Assembly: GCA_017473085.1 (NCBI GenBank)
Contig: JAFUNF010000012.1
Span: 48,677-112,676 of the forward strand
Source of the DNA: Clostridia bacterium
GTDB lineage: Bacteria > Bacillota > Clostridia > Oscillospirales > CAG-272
Direction: 5' to 3'
Length of the DNA: 64,000 bases
The notes under the pieces are model-generated. The model searched no databases. It was given only the letters and a program-made list of their open reading frames with translations, and was not told where the DNA came from. Position 1 is the first letter of the stretch. Each line of letters starts with the position of its first letter. The position numbers were made by a program, and so were the translations under genes. Positions 33,797-44,762 of this stretch are shown piece after piece.

Positions 33797-34891
33797 TTAG
33801 TCCTCCATTTCCTTTAATTCCTTGTATCTTAGGCTTTTTGGGATTGACATTTGTACACTTACGGATTTGCCCTGTGCAACTAAGTCCTCAACTGCCCTTT
33901 GAATACTTGTTACAGATGTTTTCGGCTTGTGGATAAGCAACACGTCAACGTCGTATTCCCTACATTCCTTATCAAATGAGGCTAAAAGGTCTGTATAGAT
34001 AGCAAAGCCTACGCCACCACCTCTTTTGCCCATTTTGGAAATTAGCTTGTCGTATCTGCCACCAAAAAGAACACACTCACAAACGCCGTTTATATAGCCT
34101 GCTAAAACTATACCATTGTAGTAATTCATATCACTTACAATTGAAAAATCAAGACGAATATTTTTGTATTCCTTAGTATCCTTCAAAAGCTGACATAGCT
34201 GACAAAGCTCCTCTGTTGCGTTTTCGAACTCCTTACTAACCTTCATTGCCTTTAGCTTTTCGCAAACGTCACTTGGTGCACCATAAAGCTTTATTAGGTT
34301 AGTTAGCATCTTTGTAGCTTCACTGGAAGCTTCATATTTTTCACAGCACTCCAAAAGCTCATGCTCACTTTTTTTCCTAATACAATCAACCACAAGACTC
34401 TTAAACTCACTATCAGTAGTTACAGTATCAAGAAGTGCTGATAAAATACCCATATGGGAAATTTCCAAAACATAGTCATCTGAAATTAAGCCAAGGCTTT
34501 TTGCAGATAGGGACACAACCTCATACATATCGTAAAGGTCCAGGTCGCCTATGCACTCAAGTCCTGCTTGCATAATTTCCTTGTATTCCCTTGAGCTACC
34601 TGATACACGATAAACGTTTTCGTTGTAATAAACCTTGTTTTTAGTATTCTTTTCCTCGGTTGCATTTTTGATAATAGACAAAGTAACATCAGGCTTTAGG
34701 GCAAGTAGCTTTCCGTGAGTATCGGTAAAGGTAATTACACTGTCACTTACCAAAAACTCCTTGTTTCTTGCGTAAAAATCGTATTCCTCAAACTTACTCA
34801 TTTTAAAGGGCTGATAGCCATATTGAGTATACAGATAGCGAAGTTTAAAAAGAATTTTTTCTTCATTCTTTAAGCGTTGTTCAAAAATCAC
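33797..34891 (-). CDS. hisZ: ATP phosphoribosyltransferase regulatory subunit
   Basis: This 364-residue paralogue of histidyl-tRNA synthetase cannot charge tRNA but regulates HisG. The class II core is recognisable (FKMSKFEEYDFYARN, LLALKPDVTLSI, YYNENVYR, and FGGRYDKLISKMG near residue 280), while a complete anticodon-binding domain is missing. It starts at GTG overlapping the stop of the TrpR-family gene (GTGA). The partner short hisG follows after two bases. Confidence 0.93.
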   Translation of the reverse strand: MIFEQRLKNEEKILFKLRYLYTQYGYQPFKMSKFEEYDFYARNKEFLVSDSVITFTDTHGKLLALKPDVTLSIIKNATEEKNTKNKVYYNENVYRVSGSSREYKEIMQAGLECIGDLDLYDMYEVVSLSAKSLGLISDDYVLEISHMGILSALLDTVTTDSEFKSLVVDCIRKKSEHELLECCEKYEASSEATKMLTNLIKLYGAPSDVCEKLKAMKVSKEFENATEELCQLCQLLKDTKEYKNIRLDFSIVSDMNYYNGIVLAGYINGVCECVLFGGRYDKLISKMGKRGGGVGFAIYTDLLASFDKECREYDVDVLLIHKPKTSVTSIQRAVEDLVAQGKSVSVQMSIPKSLRYKELKEMED

Positions 34892-35184
34892 TTTGAGTCC
34901 TTCTTTCCTATACGGTCAAGCACCATAGAATATCCACCCTCGCCATATTCAAGACATCTGTTTACACGACTTATGGTAGCTGTGCTCATACCTGTTTCTT
35001 TAGTTATTTCTGCGTAATTTACACCATCTCTTAGCATTTTAGCTGCCTTCAATCTTTGGGCAATTTCTAAAACCTCCTTGATTGTACAAGCGTCTTCAAA
35101 AAATTTATAACACTCTTCAACTGTATTAAGGCTAAGAATCGCTTCAAAAAGCTCATCAACCTCTGGTCTGTGCATTTTGCTCAT
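34888..35184 (-). CDS. TrpR-family regulator of the YerC/YecD (HisR-like) type
   Basis: This 98-residue helical protein belongs to the Trp-repressor superfamily, YerC branch. The helix-turn-helix is DGVNYAEITKETGMSTATIS (about residues 53-72), followed by RVNRCLEYGEGGY. It is the first gene of the histidine operon and lies directly behind a promoter whose start region contains the inverted repeat CTTTAGT-GT-ACTAAAG. Members in Bacillota have been proposed to repress histidine biosynthesis with histidine as corepressor, so the gene is probably an autoregulated HisR. A nearly identical operator precedes ilvE at 52305. The DNA target is inferred. Confidence 0.85.
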   Translation of the reverse strand: MSKMHRPEVDELFEAILSLNTVEECYKFFEDACTIKEVLEIAQRLKAAKMLRDGVNYAEITKETGMSTATISRVNRCLEYGEGGYSMVLDRIGKKDSK

Positions 35185-35218
35185 TATTCAGTCTCCTTCT
35201 AATTCGCGCATTTTAGCG

Positions 35219-35264
35219 CTTTAGTGTACTAAAGTATTATAATACTTTTATTTTTAAATGTCAA
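35219..35264 (-). promoter_or_regulatory. Promoter and operator of the histidine operon
   Basis: Reverse-strand TTGACA (35264-35259) and TATAAT (35241-35236) have a 17-base spacer. Immediately downstream, overlapping the expected transcription start, lies the inverted repeat CTTTAGTGTACTAAAG (35219-35234). A regulator bound there would block initiation. Confidence 0.85.
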
Positions 35265-35307
35265 TAGTATTTATATAATTAGGGCAATTTTATAAGCGTT
35301 ATCGCAC

Positions 35308-35336
35308 TTGACAGGTCAAAATGTATGCTCTATAAT
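35308..35336 (+). promoter_or_regulatory. Consensus promoter facing the broken small gene
   Basis: TTGACA (35308-35313) and TATAAT (35331-35336) lie 17 bases apart and point away from the his operon, 30 bases before an ATG with AAAGGAG. Confidence 0.75.
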
Positions 35337-35365
35337 TGAATTAGAAAACGTGAAAGGAGCTAAAT

Positions 35366-35465
35366 ATGAAGCCTAAATAATGAGGTAATTAAAAACGGAA
35401 ATTTTCTTAACGAGAAAACGATTGCTAAGGAGCTTCTTGACAAGCTTGAAAATGGTGATATGTAG
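35366..35465 (+). pseudogene. Small gene interrupted by a frameshift
   Basis: An ATG with AAAGGAG six bases upstream opens MKPK and stops at once. One base out of register a frame encoding NNEVIKNGNFLNEKT...IAKELLDKLENGDM runs to TAG at 35465. The ATG-to-stop distance is 100 bases, one more than a multiple of three, so a single base insertion near CCTAAATAATG explains it. The intact protein would have had about 32 residues. It sits behind a perfect promoter, so the loss may be recent. Its function is unknown. A sequencing error is an alternative. Confidence 0.5.
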
Positions 35466-35503
35466 CACAAAAAAAACAGACACTCTCCCCAATAAAACAG
35501 AAA

Positions 35504-35533
35504 AAAACGAGGTTCAAAGTGAACCTCGTTTTT
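35504..35533 (-). terminator. Terminator of the leu-ilv operon
   Basis: AACGAGGTTC / GAACCTCGTT forms a perfect stem with a five-base loop, with seven A and seven T outside. It also ends the rightward small transcript. Confidence 0.85.
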
Positions 35534-35540
35534 TTACGTT

Positions 35541-35918
35541 TTAGCCTATTTTTGCGATAACCTCAACCTCAACCAAAACGTTTTTTGGAAGAGTCTTTAC
35601 TGCTACACAGCTTCTTGCTGGCTTTGAGGTAAAGTATTTACCATAAACCTCGTTAAAGGCAGAAAAGTCGTTCATATCATAAAGAAAGCAAGTAGTTTTT
35701 ACTGCATTTTCAAAGCTTGTGCCTGCTTCCTCTAATACTGCGCCTAAGTTTTTCATAATCTGCTCTGTTTGAGCAACAATGCCCTGTGCATCTACGTTTC
35801 CCGTTTCGGGGTTGATTGCAATTTGACCAGAGGTGTAAACCATATCGCCACAAACAATTGCTTGGGAGTATGGTCCAATTGCACCTGGTGCTTTATTTGT
35901 TGAAATTTTCTTTAACAT
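35541..35918 (-). CDS. ridA: RidA-family imine deaminase
   Basis: This protein hydrolyses the reactive enamine/imine intermediates made by threonine dehydratase. The ATG at 35918 follows AAGGAGG and gives 125 residues; a longer reading would start inside ilvA. The signature APGAIGPYSQAIVCGDMVYTSGQ is complete (Arg near 104 in PARSCVAV). It is the last gene of the operon, directly after ilvA, the enzyme whose by-product it clears, so the pairing is functionally logical. Confidence 0.95.
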   Translation of the reverse strand: MLKKISTNKAPGAIGPYSQAIVCGDMVYTSGQIAINPETGNVDAQGIVAQTEQIMKNLGAVLEEAGTSFENAVKTTCFLYDMNDFSAFNEVYGKYFTSKPARSCVAVKTLPKNVLVEVEVIAKIG

Positions 35919-35928
35919 AATATCCTCC

Positions 35929-37122
35929 TTATAATAGCTTAAAGCCAAAATCGGTAAGTGCCTTTTTAATATCAGCTATATGCTCGAAGTTTCTTGTTTC
36001 CAAAACTATTCTTAGATAGCATCCGTTTACATCAGATCCCTCGTTTGCTCTTTCGTGGTGTACGGAAATTACGTTACCACCCATATCAGCAATAATTCTT
36101 GATACATTCTTTAGCTGACCAGGCTTGTCAACAAGCTCAATCATAAGCTGAGCAGTTCTGCCCGACATCAAAAGGCCACGCTTGATAACTCTTGAAAGAA
36201 TTGTTACATCAATGTTACCACCAGAAAGCAAGCATACTACTTTTTTGCCCTTTATGTCAAGCTTTCCAAACATTGCGGCAGCAACGGAAATTGCACCTGC
36301 GCCCTCGGTAACTAACTTGTGTTGCTCCATAAGAGCAAGAATTGCGGCAGAAATTTCATCGTCGGATACAGTAACTATATCGTCAACATATTTGCTACAA
36401 AGCTCGTATGTAAGGTTGCCAGGTGTCTTAACTGCGATACCATCTGCAATTGTAGAAACAGATTGAAGCTGTTCGATTTTACCATTTTTAATTGATTTAT
36501 ACATTGATGGGGCGCCACTTGCCTGTACACCATAAACCTTAACTCTTGGGTTAAGAGCCTTGATAGTGTAAGCAATTCCTGAAATAAGTCCTCCACCACC
36601 AACAGGTACTATCACTGCATCTACATTAGGTAGCTGTTCAATAATTTCGAGGGCAATTGTGCCTTGACCTGCGATTACGTCCTCATCGTTAAATGGATGG
36701 ATAAAGGTATAGCCCTCCTTATCACGAAGCTCGAGTGCTTTGTTATATGCATCATCATATACACCCTCAACAAGACACACCTCTGCTCCGTAGCTTTTTG
36801 TTGCCTCAATTTTTGAAATTGGTGCACCATCTGGTAAGCAGATTACTGCCTTAATACCATTCTTTTGAGCAGAAAGAGCCACACCCTGTGCGTGATTTCC
36901 CGCAGAGCAAGCGATTACTCCCTTTGCCTTCTCCTCAGGAGACAGGGTTGACATTTTGTAATATGAGCCTCTTACCTTAAAGGAGCCTGTTATTTGAAGA
37001 TTTTCGGTTTTCAAATAAATCTCAGCATCACTTTTTAGCTTTGGTGCGTAAATTATGTCAGTTTTGCGAATTATGTCCTTAAGGGCATAGCTTGCACGAT
37101 ATACATTGTCAAGCGTCATCAT
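35929..37122 (-). CDS. ilvA: Threonine dehydratase (threonine ammonia-lyase)
   Basis: This 397-residue PLP enzyme converts threonine to 2-oxobutanoate, the first step toward isoleucine. The Schiff-base lysine is in ITGSFKVRGSYYKM (about residue 50), and the glycine loop is VPVGGGGLISG. A single ACT domain (about 325-397, LMIELVDKPGQLKNVSRI) closes the protein, an arrangement shared by the shorter IlvA/TdcB-type enzymes. Its place in an operon with ilvBNCD and leuABCD argues for the biosynthetic role. Its stop lies ten bases before the ridA ATG. Confidence 0.92.
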   Translation of the reverse strand: MMTLDNVYRASYALKDIIRKTDIIYAPKLKSDAEIYLKTENLQITGSFKVRGSYYKMSTLSPEEKAKGVIACSAGNHAQGVALSAQKNGIKAVICLPDGAPISKIEATKSYGAEVCLVEGVYDDAYNKALELRDKEGYTFIHPFNDEDVIAGQGTIALEIIEQLPNVDAVIVPVGGGGLISGIAYTIKALNPRVKVYGVQASGAPSMYKSIKNGKIEQLQSVSTIADGIAVKTPGNLTYELCSKYVDDIVTVSDDEISAAILALMEQHKLVTEGAGAISVAAAMFGKLDIKGKKVVCLLSGGNIDVTILSRVIKRGLLMSGRTAQLMIELVDKPGQLKNVSRIIADMGGNVISVHHERANEGSDVNGCYLRIVLETRNFEHIADIKKALTDFGFKLL

Positions 37123-37138
37123 TTGATATTCCTCTTTT

Positions 37139-38314
37139 CTAAATTAAGCTGTCAATAAATTGCTCAGCACATCTTGGAGAGCGATAGCCACGGCTAAGGG
37201 CAAATGCCTCTGCCTTAGTTTCAAGCTCCGTCTTATCCATTTTTATGTTATGCTTTTGTGCTAATTGATTTACTATTTCCAAGTAAAGTGCCTTAGGTGG
37301 CTTAGCGAATAAAACAGTTAAGCCAAAGCGCTCAGACAAGGAAATGGTTTCCTGCACTGTGTCGTTTCTATGAACCTCAGTACCTTCTCTGTCGGCAAAG
37401 CTTTCCTTCACAATGTGACGGCGATTACTTGTTGCATAGATAATTGCATTTTTTGCTCTTACAGAGGCAGAGCCCTCAAGGGTTGCCTTTAGCATACTGA
37501 AGCAATCATCATTTTGATTAAAGGACAAGTCGTCAATAAAAATAATAAACTTTAATGGATTTTTGCTTATTTCTCCCATTACCTTAGGCAATAAAAGAAG
37601 CTGATTTTTTCTTATTTCAAGAAGCCTTAAGCCACTATCAAAGAAATGGTTTGCAATAGCCTTAACTGTTGAGGATTTACCTGTACCTGCATCACCATAA
37701 AGAAGCACGTTAGCACCTGGTCTTCCCTCAATAAAGGCAAGAGTGTTATCTATTACCCTTTGTCTTTCGGCTTGATAACCAACAAAGCTATCAAGGTCGG
37801 TTTTATCTGCCGAGGTAACAGGAATTATATTGCTATTTCCGTCAACTGAAAACATGCAGTTAGAGGCAAATATTCCGTAACCATATTTCTCAATGTTTTC
37901 AATACGATTTTCATATTCTCTTTTGAGATTTAGCCTGGTTGTGTCAAATTCTGGTAGATTATGATTTACCCTTAAATCAAGCTGAAAGGCTTTATTGTTA
38001 AGGGTTATAAAATCTGTTAAGGTATTAAGCTCAGAGGAAAAGGCATTTTTGATGCTTTGTGGCACCTTTTCTCCCTTTGCCTTAGAAACTACGTAAACGT
38101 TTTCGTCCTCAAATAGCATTTTTTGGACACAGTGTGCCAAATTTCCACCATTTTTGTTGATTTCAAAAACAAATTCTCCGTATAGCTTTAGCTTTTCGCT
38201 TGTCTTTTCCGCCTCTGCAAACGCCATAAAATCTGCAAAAAGCTTTTTAGATAAAAGATTTCTAAAAACACAAAATAGGCTAAGGTTTGTATAAAGGTCA
38301 GTAATTCTTGACAT
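37139..38314 (-). CDS. AAA-type ATPase, DUF815 family
   Basis: This 391-residue protein has an uncharacterised N-terminal helical half and a C-terminal P-loop ATPase. Walker A is LLYGDAGTGKSS (about residue 205), Walker B is FIIFIDDLSF (about 254), and a sensor-like IYATSNRRH follows. The tail with GYRSPRCAEQFIDSL matches the DUF815 group. No activity is known to me for this family. It lies between leuB and ilvA with gaps of nine and sixteen bases, so it is co-transcribed with amino-acid genes, an unusual neighbourhood. Confidence 0.85.
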   Translation of the reverse strand: MSRITDLYTNLSLFCVFRNLLSKKLFADFMAFAEAEKTSEKLKLYGEFVFEINKNGGNLAHCVQKMLFEDENVYVVSKAKGEKVPQSIKNAFSSELNTLTDFITLNNKAFQLDLRVNHNLPEFDTTRLNLKREYENRIENIEKYGYGIFASNCMFSVDGNSNIIPVTSADKTDLDSFVGYQAERQRVIDNTLAFIEGRPGANVLLYGDAGTGKSSTVKAIANHFFDSGLRLLEIRKNQLLLLPKVMGEISKNPLKFIIFIDDLSFNQNDDCFSMLKATLEGSASVRAKNAIIYATSNRRHIVKESFADREGTEVHRNDTVQETISLSERFGLTVLFAKPPKALYLEIVNQLAQKHNIKMDKTELETKAEAFALSRGYRSPRCAEQFIDSLI

Positions 38315-38323
38315 ATAGCTCCC

Positions 38324-39391
38324 TTAGATATTTTCTATAATCTTGTCTGTAATTTCGGTAGTTGTTAGGTACTCGCCACCGTGTGCTAAATCCTTTGTTC
38401 TAAAGCCTGCCTCAAGCACCTTGTCAACTGCGTTGACAATTGCCTCGCTTTCCTCCTTTAGATTGAAGGAGTATAAAAGCATCATAGCACCAGATAGAAT
38501 TGTAGCAATTGGGTTTGCAATATTCATGCCTGCAATGTCAGGAGCAGAGCCGTGAATTGGCTCATACAAGCCTCTTGTGTTGTCGCCTAAGCTGGCAGAT
38601 GGTAGCATACCTATTGAGCCTGTGATTTGTGATGCCTCATCAGAAAGAATATCTCCAAACATATTTGAGGTTACAATTACGTCAAATTGTGCAGGATTGC
38701 GTACTAATTGCATTGCTGCATTATCAACAAGCATATCTACGCACTCAACGTTTGGATAGCTTGCTTCAAGCTCGTGAACAACCTTTCTCCAAAGTCTTGA
38801 GCTTTCAAGCACGTTTGCCTTATCTATGCTTGTTAGCTTTCCGTTTCTTTTTTGAGCTGTTTCGTAAGCAACCTTAGCAATTCTTTCAATTTCCATACGA
38901 GAATAGCATTCTGTATCGTATGCCTCTTCTCCGTATTTGCCCTGTCGCATACCTCTTTCGCCAAAGTAAATGCCACCTGTAAGCTCACGTACAATCATAA
39001 TATCAAAGCCATTTGCAACAATATCCTCACGAAGTGGGCAATCTCCCTTTAGTGCAGGGTAAAGCTTCGCAGGACGAAGATTTGTGAAAAGTCCCATAGC
39101 ACTTCTAATTCCTAAAAGTGCCTTTTCGGGTCTTTGGTTGCCTGGCAGAGTGTCCCACTTAGGTCCTCCAACTGCACCAAGAAGCACACTATCAGATGCT
39201 AAGCATCCCTCAACAGTAGCCTTGGGAAGTGGCTCTCCACAGCTATCAATTGCAATACCACCTATTAAATAAGGTGTAAAATTAAACACGTGTCCGTACT
39301 TTTCGCCTATTTTTTCAAGAACTCTTACGGCACTATCTACAATTTCAGGACCGATTCCATCGCCCTTTAATAATGCTATATTATAATTCAT
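38324..39391 (-). CDS. leuB: 3-isopropylmalate dehydrogenase
   Basis: This 355-residue NAD-dependent enzyme oxidises and decarboxylates 3-isopropylmalate in leucine synthesis. [14 protein letters not shown] opens the fold. [13 protein letters not shown] lies in the substrate loop, [16 protein letters not shown] carries the metal-binding Asp residues, and [19 protein letters not shown] binds NAD. The length is standard. It begins 13 bases after leuD in the same transcript. Confidence 0.97.
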   Translation of the reverse strand: MNYNIALLKGDGIGPEIVDSAVRVLEKIGEKYGHVFNFTPYLIGGIAIDSCGEPLPKATVEGCLASDSVLLGAVGGPKWDTLPGNQRPEKALLGIRSAMGLFTNLRPAKLYPALKGDCPLREDIVANGFDIMIVRELTGGIYFGERGMRQGKYGEEAYDTECYSRMEIERIAKVAYETAQKRNGKLTSIDKANVLESSRLWRKVVHELEASYPNVECVDMLVDNAAMQLVRNPAQFDVIVTSNMFGDILSDEASQITGSIGMLPSASLGDNTRGLYEPIHGSAPDIAGMNIANPIATILSGAMMLLYSFNLKEESEAIVNAVDKVLEAGFRTKDLAHGGEYLTTTEITDKIIENI

Positions 39392-39404
39392 TTTAATACC
39401 TCGA

Positions 39405-39899
39405 TTAGTTTAAGTCGCCCTTTTTGATGGTTTCGATAAGTCCACCATTTTGAATAATCTTTTGAATAAATTCTGGGAATGGTTGAGTTTTAAAGCTTTT
39501 ACCTGTGGTGCGATTATAAATCACACCATTGTCAAGGTCTGCCTCAACAACGTCTCCATCATTGATATTTGCAACTGCCTCAGGACACTCCAAAATAGCA
39601 AGTCCGATGTTGATTGAGTTACGATAGAAAATTCTTGCAAAGGTATTTGCAATTACCAAGGAAATGCCACTTGCCTTAATTGCAATTGGTGCATGCTCTC
39701 TTGAAGAGCCACAACCAAAGTTGTCCCCTGCTACCATAATGTCGCCTGCCTGTACTCTTTTTGTAAAGTCCTTATCTAAGTCCTCCATGCAGTGAGATGC
39801 AAGCTCCTTATGGTCACTTGTGTTCAAGTATCTTGCAGGGATAATTACGTCTGTATCAACGTTGTCGCCATATTTAATTACTTTTCCTGTAAAATTCAT
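39405..39899 (-). CDS. leuD: Isopropylmalate isomerase small subunit
   Basis: This 164-residue swivel-domain subunit works with LeuC. It starts [24 protein letters not shown], and [20 protein letters not shown] is the substrate-recognition region. This short form is paired with the LeuC found eleven bases upstream, as in archaeal and clostridial two-subunit enzymes. Loss of either subunit would stop leucine synthesis. Confidence 0.96.
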   Translation of the reverse strand: MNFTGKVIKYGDNVDTDVIIPARYLNTSDHKELASHCMEDLDKDFTKRVQAGDIMVAGDNFGCGSSREHAPIAIKASGISLVIANTFARIFYRNSINIGLAILECPEAVANINDGDVVEADLDNGVIYNRTTGKSFKTQPFPEFIQKIIQNGGLIETIKKGDLN

Positions 39900-39910
39900 A
39901 GCTTGCCTCC

Positions 39911-41170
39911 TTATATGCTTAGTGGGTCTGCGATTTTGCCTGCAATTGCAGATGCAGCAGCAACTGCTGGGCTTGCTAAGTAAACCTCACTTGTAACGTC
40001 GCCCATACGACCTACAAAGTTTCTATTCGTTGTGGCAACTGCTCTTTCGCCTGCTGCCAAAATACCCATATAACCACCAAGACAGGGTCCACAGGTTGGT
40101 GTAGAAACGATACAGCCTGCCTCGATAAATATCTTAACAAGTCCGTTTTCAACTGCCTTTAGGTAAATATCCTGTGTTGCAGGAATAATAATTGCACGAA
40201 CGTTTTTAGCAACCTGTCTGCCCTTTAAAATCATGGCAGCCTCTTCAATATCCTTATATTGTCCGTTAGTACAGGAGCCGATAACTACCTGATCAATTTT
40301 TATGTCAGGAATTTGGTCAAAGGTTCTTGTATTTTCAGGTAGGTGTGGGAATGCAACTGTTGATTTAATTGTAGATAGGTCTATTTCATAAACCTCGTCA
40401 TATTTTGCATCCTCGTCTGCCTTGAAGGAAACAATTTCTCTGTCGCTTCTTTCCTTTATGTAAGCAATAGTTTGCTCATCAACCTCGAAAATACCATTTT
40501 TAGCGCCTGCCTCAATTGCCATATTGCAGATTGTAAGACGGTCGTAAATGGTAAGTGAGGAAACACCCTCGCCAACGAATTCCATTGACTTGTAAAGTGC
40601 TCCGTCAACGCCAATTTTGCCTATAATATGAAGAATTACGTCCTTACCAGACACATACTTATTAAGCTTGCCCTTAAGCACAAACTTAATAGCAGATGGC
40701 ACCTTAAACCAAGCCTTGCCTGTTGCCATACCACAAGCCATATCAGTTGAGCCTACACCTGTTGAAAATGCACCCAATGCACCATAGGTACAGGTATGAG
40801 AGTCAGCACCGATTACTACGTCGCCAGATACAACAAGACCCTTTTCGGGAAGAAGTGCGTGCTCAATGCCCATTTTACCAACATCGTAAAAGTGGGTAAT
40901 TTCCTTTTCGTTGCAGAAATCTCTGCACATTTTACATTGAACTGCTGCCTTGATGTCCTTATTAGGTGCAAAATGGTCCATAACCATTGTTACCTTGTCC
41001 TTATCGTAAACAGAGTCAACGCCTATTTTATTAAACTCCTTGATTGCCACAGGAGAGGTAATATCATTACCTAAAACTCTATCAAGCTTAACAAGAACGA
41101 GCTGTCCTGCCTCAACGCTTTCAAGTCCTGCATGGGAAGCAAGAATTTTTTGAGTCATTGTCATTGACAT
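39911..41170 (-). CDS. leuC: Isopropylmalate isomerase large subunit
   Basis: This 419-residue aconitase-like subunit uses a 4Fe-4S cluster to isomerise 2- to 3-isopropylmalate. Cluster cysteines appear in [16 protein letters not shown] and in [10 protein letters not shown] (CxxC, about residue 360). [14 protein letters not shown] and [15 protein letters not shown] are conserved. The length is typical of the short LeuC that pairs with a LeuD of about 164 residues. A 290-bp spacer separates it from ilvD; no promoter could be identified in it, so co-transcription is assumed. Confidence 0.96.
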   Translation of the reverse strand: MSMTMTQKILASHAGLESVEAGQLVLVKLDRVLGNDITSPVAIKEFNKIGVDSVYDKDKVTMVMDHFAPNKDIKAAVQCKMCRDFCNEKEITHFYDVGKMGIEHALLPEKGLVVSGDVVIGADSHTCTYGALGAFSTGVGSTDMACGMATGKAWFKVPSAIKFVLKGKLNKYVSGKDVILHIIGKIGVDGALYKSMEFVGEGVSSLTIYDRLTICNMAIEAGAKNGIFEVDEQTIAYIKERSDREIVSFKADEDAKYDEVYEIDLSTIKSTVAFPHLPENTRTFDQIPDIKIDQVVIGSCTNGQYKDIEEAAMILKGRQVAKNVRAIIIPATQDIYLKAVENGLVKIFIEAGCIVSTPTCGPCLGGYMGILAAGERAVATTNRNFVGRMGDVTSEVYLASPAVAAASAIAGKIADPLSI

Positions 41171-41460
41171 AATCTATATTTCCTTTCTTAAAGTTCTTTT
41201 TTTTCAAGCCAAAATGCACTAAAGATAGTGCACTTTGGCTTGCCCACAACCCATTTTTATTAGGTTGTGGGACAATTTCGCCAAGGGCTATTGCCTATGG
41301 CTGTAAAAAACTAATCATTTAACGCAGGTAAGCTCAACCTTACGTTAGGCTTGAGAGCCAAGTAAGACTAGGCGCACCGTAAGTCCCACAGACGAAGGCT
41401 ATCCTTTGATAGTCGAGGTTGTGGGCGCGGAGCAACGACGTATTGCGACGGCTATCGAGA
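41171..41460. other. 290-bp structured spacer between ilvD and leuC
   Basis: The spacer contains several small inverted repeats. These include CCCACAACC / GGTTGTGGG (about 41243-41274), GCCAAAGTGCAC with its partner GTGCATTTTGGC (about 41208-41238), and CTATC-AAAG-GATAG (about 41400-41413). None has a T-run in the operon direction, so none is a clear terminator. No reading frame is supported. It may be a dispersed repeat inserted into the operon or an RNA-processing or attenuation region. Confidence 0.55.
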
Positions 41461-43122
41461 CTAACGATTTATTATTGCGCCCTTATCGGCAGAAGAAACC
41501 TGCTGAGCATAGCGTTTTAGGTAGCCCGTGATGTTTTCTTTTCTCTTAATTGGCATTTCTTGTCTTCTCTTTGCCAATTCCTCGTCGGACACCTTTAGCT
41601 CGATTTTATATTCAGGAATATTAATGGAGATTATATCTCCGTCCTTTACGTAGGCGATTGGTCCACCACTTACAGCCTCAGGGGATACGTGACCGATTGA
41701 AGCACCTCTTGTAGCACCTGAGAAGCGACCATCTGTAATAAGAGCAACGTCCTTATCAAGTCCCATGCCTGCAATTGCAGAGGTTGGGGAAAGCATTTCT
41801 CTCATACCTGGTCCACCACTTGGTCCCTCATAACGAATAACAACAACGTCACCCTTTTGGATTTTGCCTGCGTAGATTGCAGATATACAATCCTCTTCAC
41901 TTTCATAAACCCTTGCAGGTCCCTCGTGAACGAGCATTTCCTTTGCTACTGCGCTTCTCTTTACAACACAGCCATCGGGAGCTAAGTTGCCCTTAAGCAC
42001 TGCAATACCACCTGTTTTTGTAAAGGGGTTGTCGATTGGTCTTATAGTTTCCTCATCCTTATTTACGGAGTTTTCAATATTTTCGCCAAGAGTTTTGCCT
42101 GTAACTGTCATAACGTTAGTGTTAAGTAGGTTAAGCTTTGTAAGCTCCTTCAAAACTGCATAAACTCCACCTGCCTCGTTTAAGTCCTCCATATAGGTTG
42201 GACCTGCAGGAGCTAAGTGACAAAGATTAGGTGTCCTTTCGCTGATTGTGTTTACGTAGTCAAGGTCAAACTCTACCTCGCACTCATTTGCAATTGCTGG
42301 TAGATGAAGCATACTGTTTGTTGAGCAACCAAGCGCCATATCGGCAGTAATTGCATTTTCAATAGCTTCCTTAGTCATTATATCTCTTGGTCTTATGTTC
42401 TTTCTTACAAGCTCCATAATCTGCATACCTGCATGCTTAGCAAGCTCAATTCTTGCAGAATATACAGCAGGAATTGTACCATTACCCTGAAGTCCCATAC
42501 CTAAAACCTCAGTTAGACAGTTCATTGAGTTAGCAGTGTACATACCTGAGCAGGAGCCACAGGTTGGACAAGCCTTGTCCTCATATTCACAAAGCTTACA
42601 ATCGTCGATTGTGCCTGCCTTGTATGAGCCAACTGCCTCAAACATAGCAGAAAGACTTCTCTTTTTACCATCAACTCTTCCTGCAAGCATTGGTCCACCA
42701 CTTACGAATATGGTTGGAATATTTAGTCTTGCAGAAGCCATTAGAAGTCCTGGCACGTTTTTGTCACAGTTAGGTATCATAACAAGTCCGTCAAAGCCGT
42801 GTGCCATTACCATAGCCTCGGTTGAGTCGGCAATTAAATCTCTTGTTACAAGAGAATATTTCATACCCACGTGACCCATAGCAATACCATCACATACGGC
42901 AATTGCAGGGAACATAATAGGAGTTCCTCCTGCCATAGCTACACCAAGCTTTACAGCCTGTGTAATCTTGTCAAGATTCATATGTCCTGGCACTATTTCA
43001 TTATATGAGCTAACAATACCGATAAGTGGTCTTTCCAGCTCCTCTCTTGTCAAGCCGAGAGCCTTATAAAGAGAACGGTGTGGTGCATTATGAGCACCAT
43101 TTACAATAGTATCCTTAATCAT
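41461..43122 (-). CDS. ilvD: Dihydroxy-acid dehydratase
   Basis: This iron-sulfur enzyme dehydrates dihydroxy acids to the 2-keto precursors of valine, leucine and isoleucine. The ATG at 43122 has GGAG six bases upstream; a TTG at 43134 would overlap that site, so 553 residues are proposed. [12 protein letters not shown] (about residue 118) and the Cys region [19 protein letters not shown] are canonical. [21 protein letters not shown] marks the C-terminal substrate site. Confidence 0.97.
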   Translation of the reverse strand: MIKDTIVNGAHNAPHRSLYKALGLTREELERPLIGIVSSYNEIVPGHMNLDKITQAVKLGVAMAGGTPIMFPAIAVCDGIAMGHVGMKYSLVTRDLIADSTEAMVMAHGFDGLVMIPNCDKNVPGLLMASARLNIPTIFVSGGPMLAGRVDGKKRSLSAMFEAVGSYKAGTIDDCKLCEYEDKACPTCGSCSGMYTANSMNCLTEVLGMGLQGNGTIPAVYSARIELAKHAGMQIMELVRKNIRPRDIMTKEAIENAITADMALGCSTNSMLHLPAIANECEVEFDLDYVNTISERTPNLCHLAPAGPTYMEDLNEAGGVYAVLKELTKLNLLNTNVMTVTGKTLGENIENSVNKDEETIRPIDNPFTKTGGIAVLKGNLAPDGCVVKRSAVAKEMLVHEGPARVYESEEDCISAIYAGKIQKGDVVVIRYEGPSGGPGMREMLSPTSAIAGMGLDKDVALITDGRFSGATRGASIGHVSPEAVSGGPIAYVKDGDIISINIPEYKIELKVSDEELAKRRQEMPIKRKENITGYLKRYAQQVSSADKGAIINR

Positions 43123-43187
43123 TTTAAGCTCCAATTCTTAAAAGTCCAAGCCCTCTCGCTAAAAGAGGGCTGGATTTGCTTTAATAA

Positions 43188-44231
<1,044 letters not shown>

Positions 44232-44762
44232 TTATCTTGATTTGTGAACACCTGTTTTGGTGTTTTTAGAAAGAAGTGTACCACTTCCTCTTTCCAGAGC
44301 AACTATACCTGTACGACACATTTCGATTATTTCGTAGGGCTTCATATACTCTATAAAAGCATTAATTTTACTTGGCTCGCCTGTAATTTCTATACACATT
44401 TCGCTTGCGGTAAAATCAATTACCTTTGCTCTATATACCTCAACTGCAGAAAGCACATCTGCTCTTGTTTGAGAGTTGTTTTTAACCTTGATAAGTGCAA
44501 GCTCACGCTTAACACTCATTGAGTCATCAATAACCTCAACCTTTTTAACATTGATAAGCTTTCTAAGCTGATTTATAAGCTGTTCCTTTGCGTATCCGTC
44601 TCCACTGAGGCAGATAGTTATTCTTGAATACTCGGGGCTCTCTGTTTCGCCAACAGTTAAGGCATCAATATTGAAGCCACGACGAGTAAACATGCTTGTT
44701 ACTCTTGTAAGTACACCAAATTTGTTATCTACGTAAACTGCGATTACAAATTTATTATTCAT
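44232..44762 (-). CDS. ilvN: Acetolactate synthase small subunit
   Basis: The ATG at 44762 follows GGAGGAG, giving 176 residues; a longer upstream reading would lie inside ilvB. An N-terminal ACT domain (FVIAVYVDNKFGVLTRVTSMF) senses valine, and the C-terminal half resembles the second regulatory domain of IlvH-type subunits. It overlaps the last eight bases of ilvB, so the two subunits are translated together. Feedback inhibition by valine is known for the family. Confidence 0.95.
   Translation of the reverse strand: MNNKFVIAVYVDNKFGVLTRVTSMFTRRGFNIDALTVGETESPEYSRITICLSGDGYAKEQLINQLRKLINVKKVEVIDDSMSVKRELALIKVKNNSQTRADVLSAVEVYRAKVIDFTASEMCIEITGEPSKINAFIEYMKPYEIIEMCRTGIVALERGSGTLLSKNTKTGVHKSR

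Noticed and set aside
41208-41238. CACTAAAGATAGTG upstream of leuC as another copy of the his/ilvE operator.
   Set aside because: The half-sites do not form CTTTAG...CTAAAG and are part of a longer hairpin; there is no promoter beside it.
41461-43122. Long reverse-strand open frames opposite ilvD, ilvC, GH38 and other large genes as real genes.
   Set aside because: They lack ribosome sites, overlap strongly supported genes completely, and have compositions expected of antisense reading.
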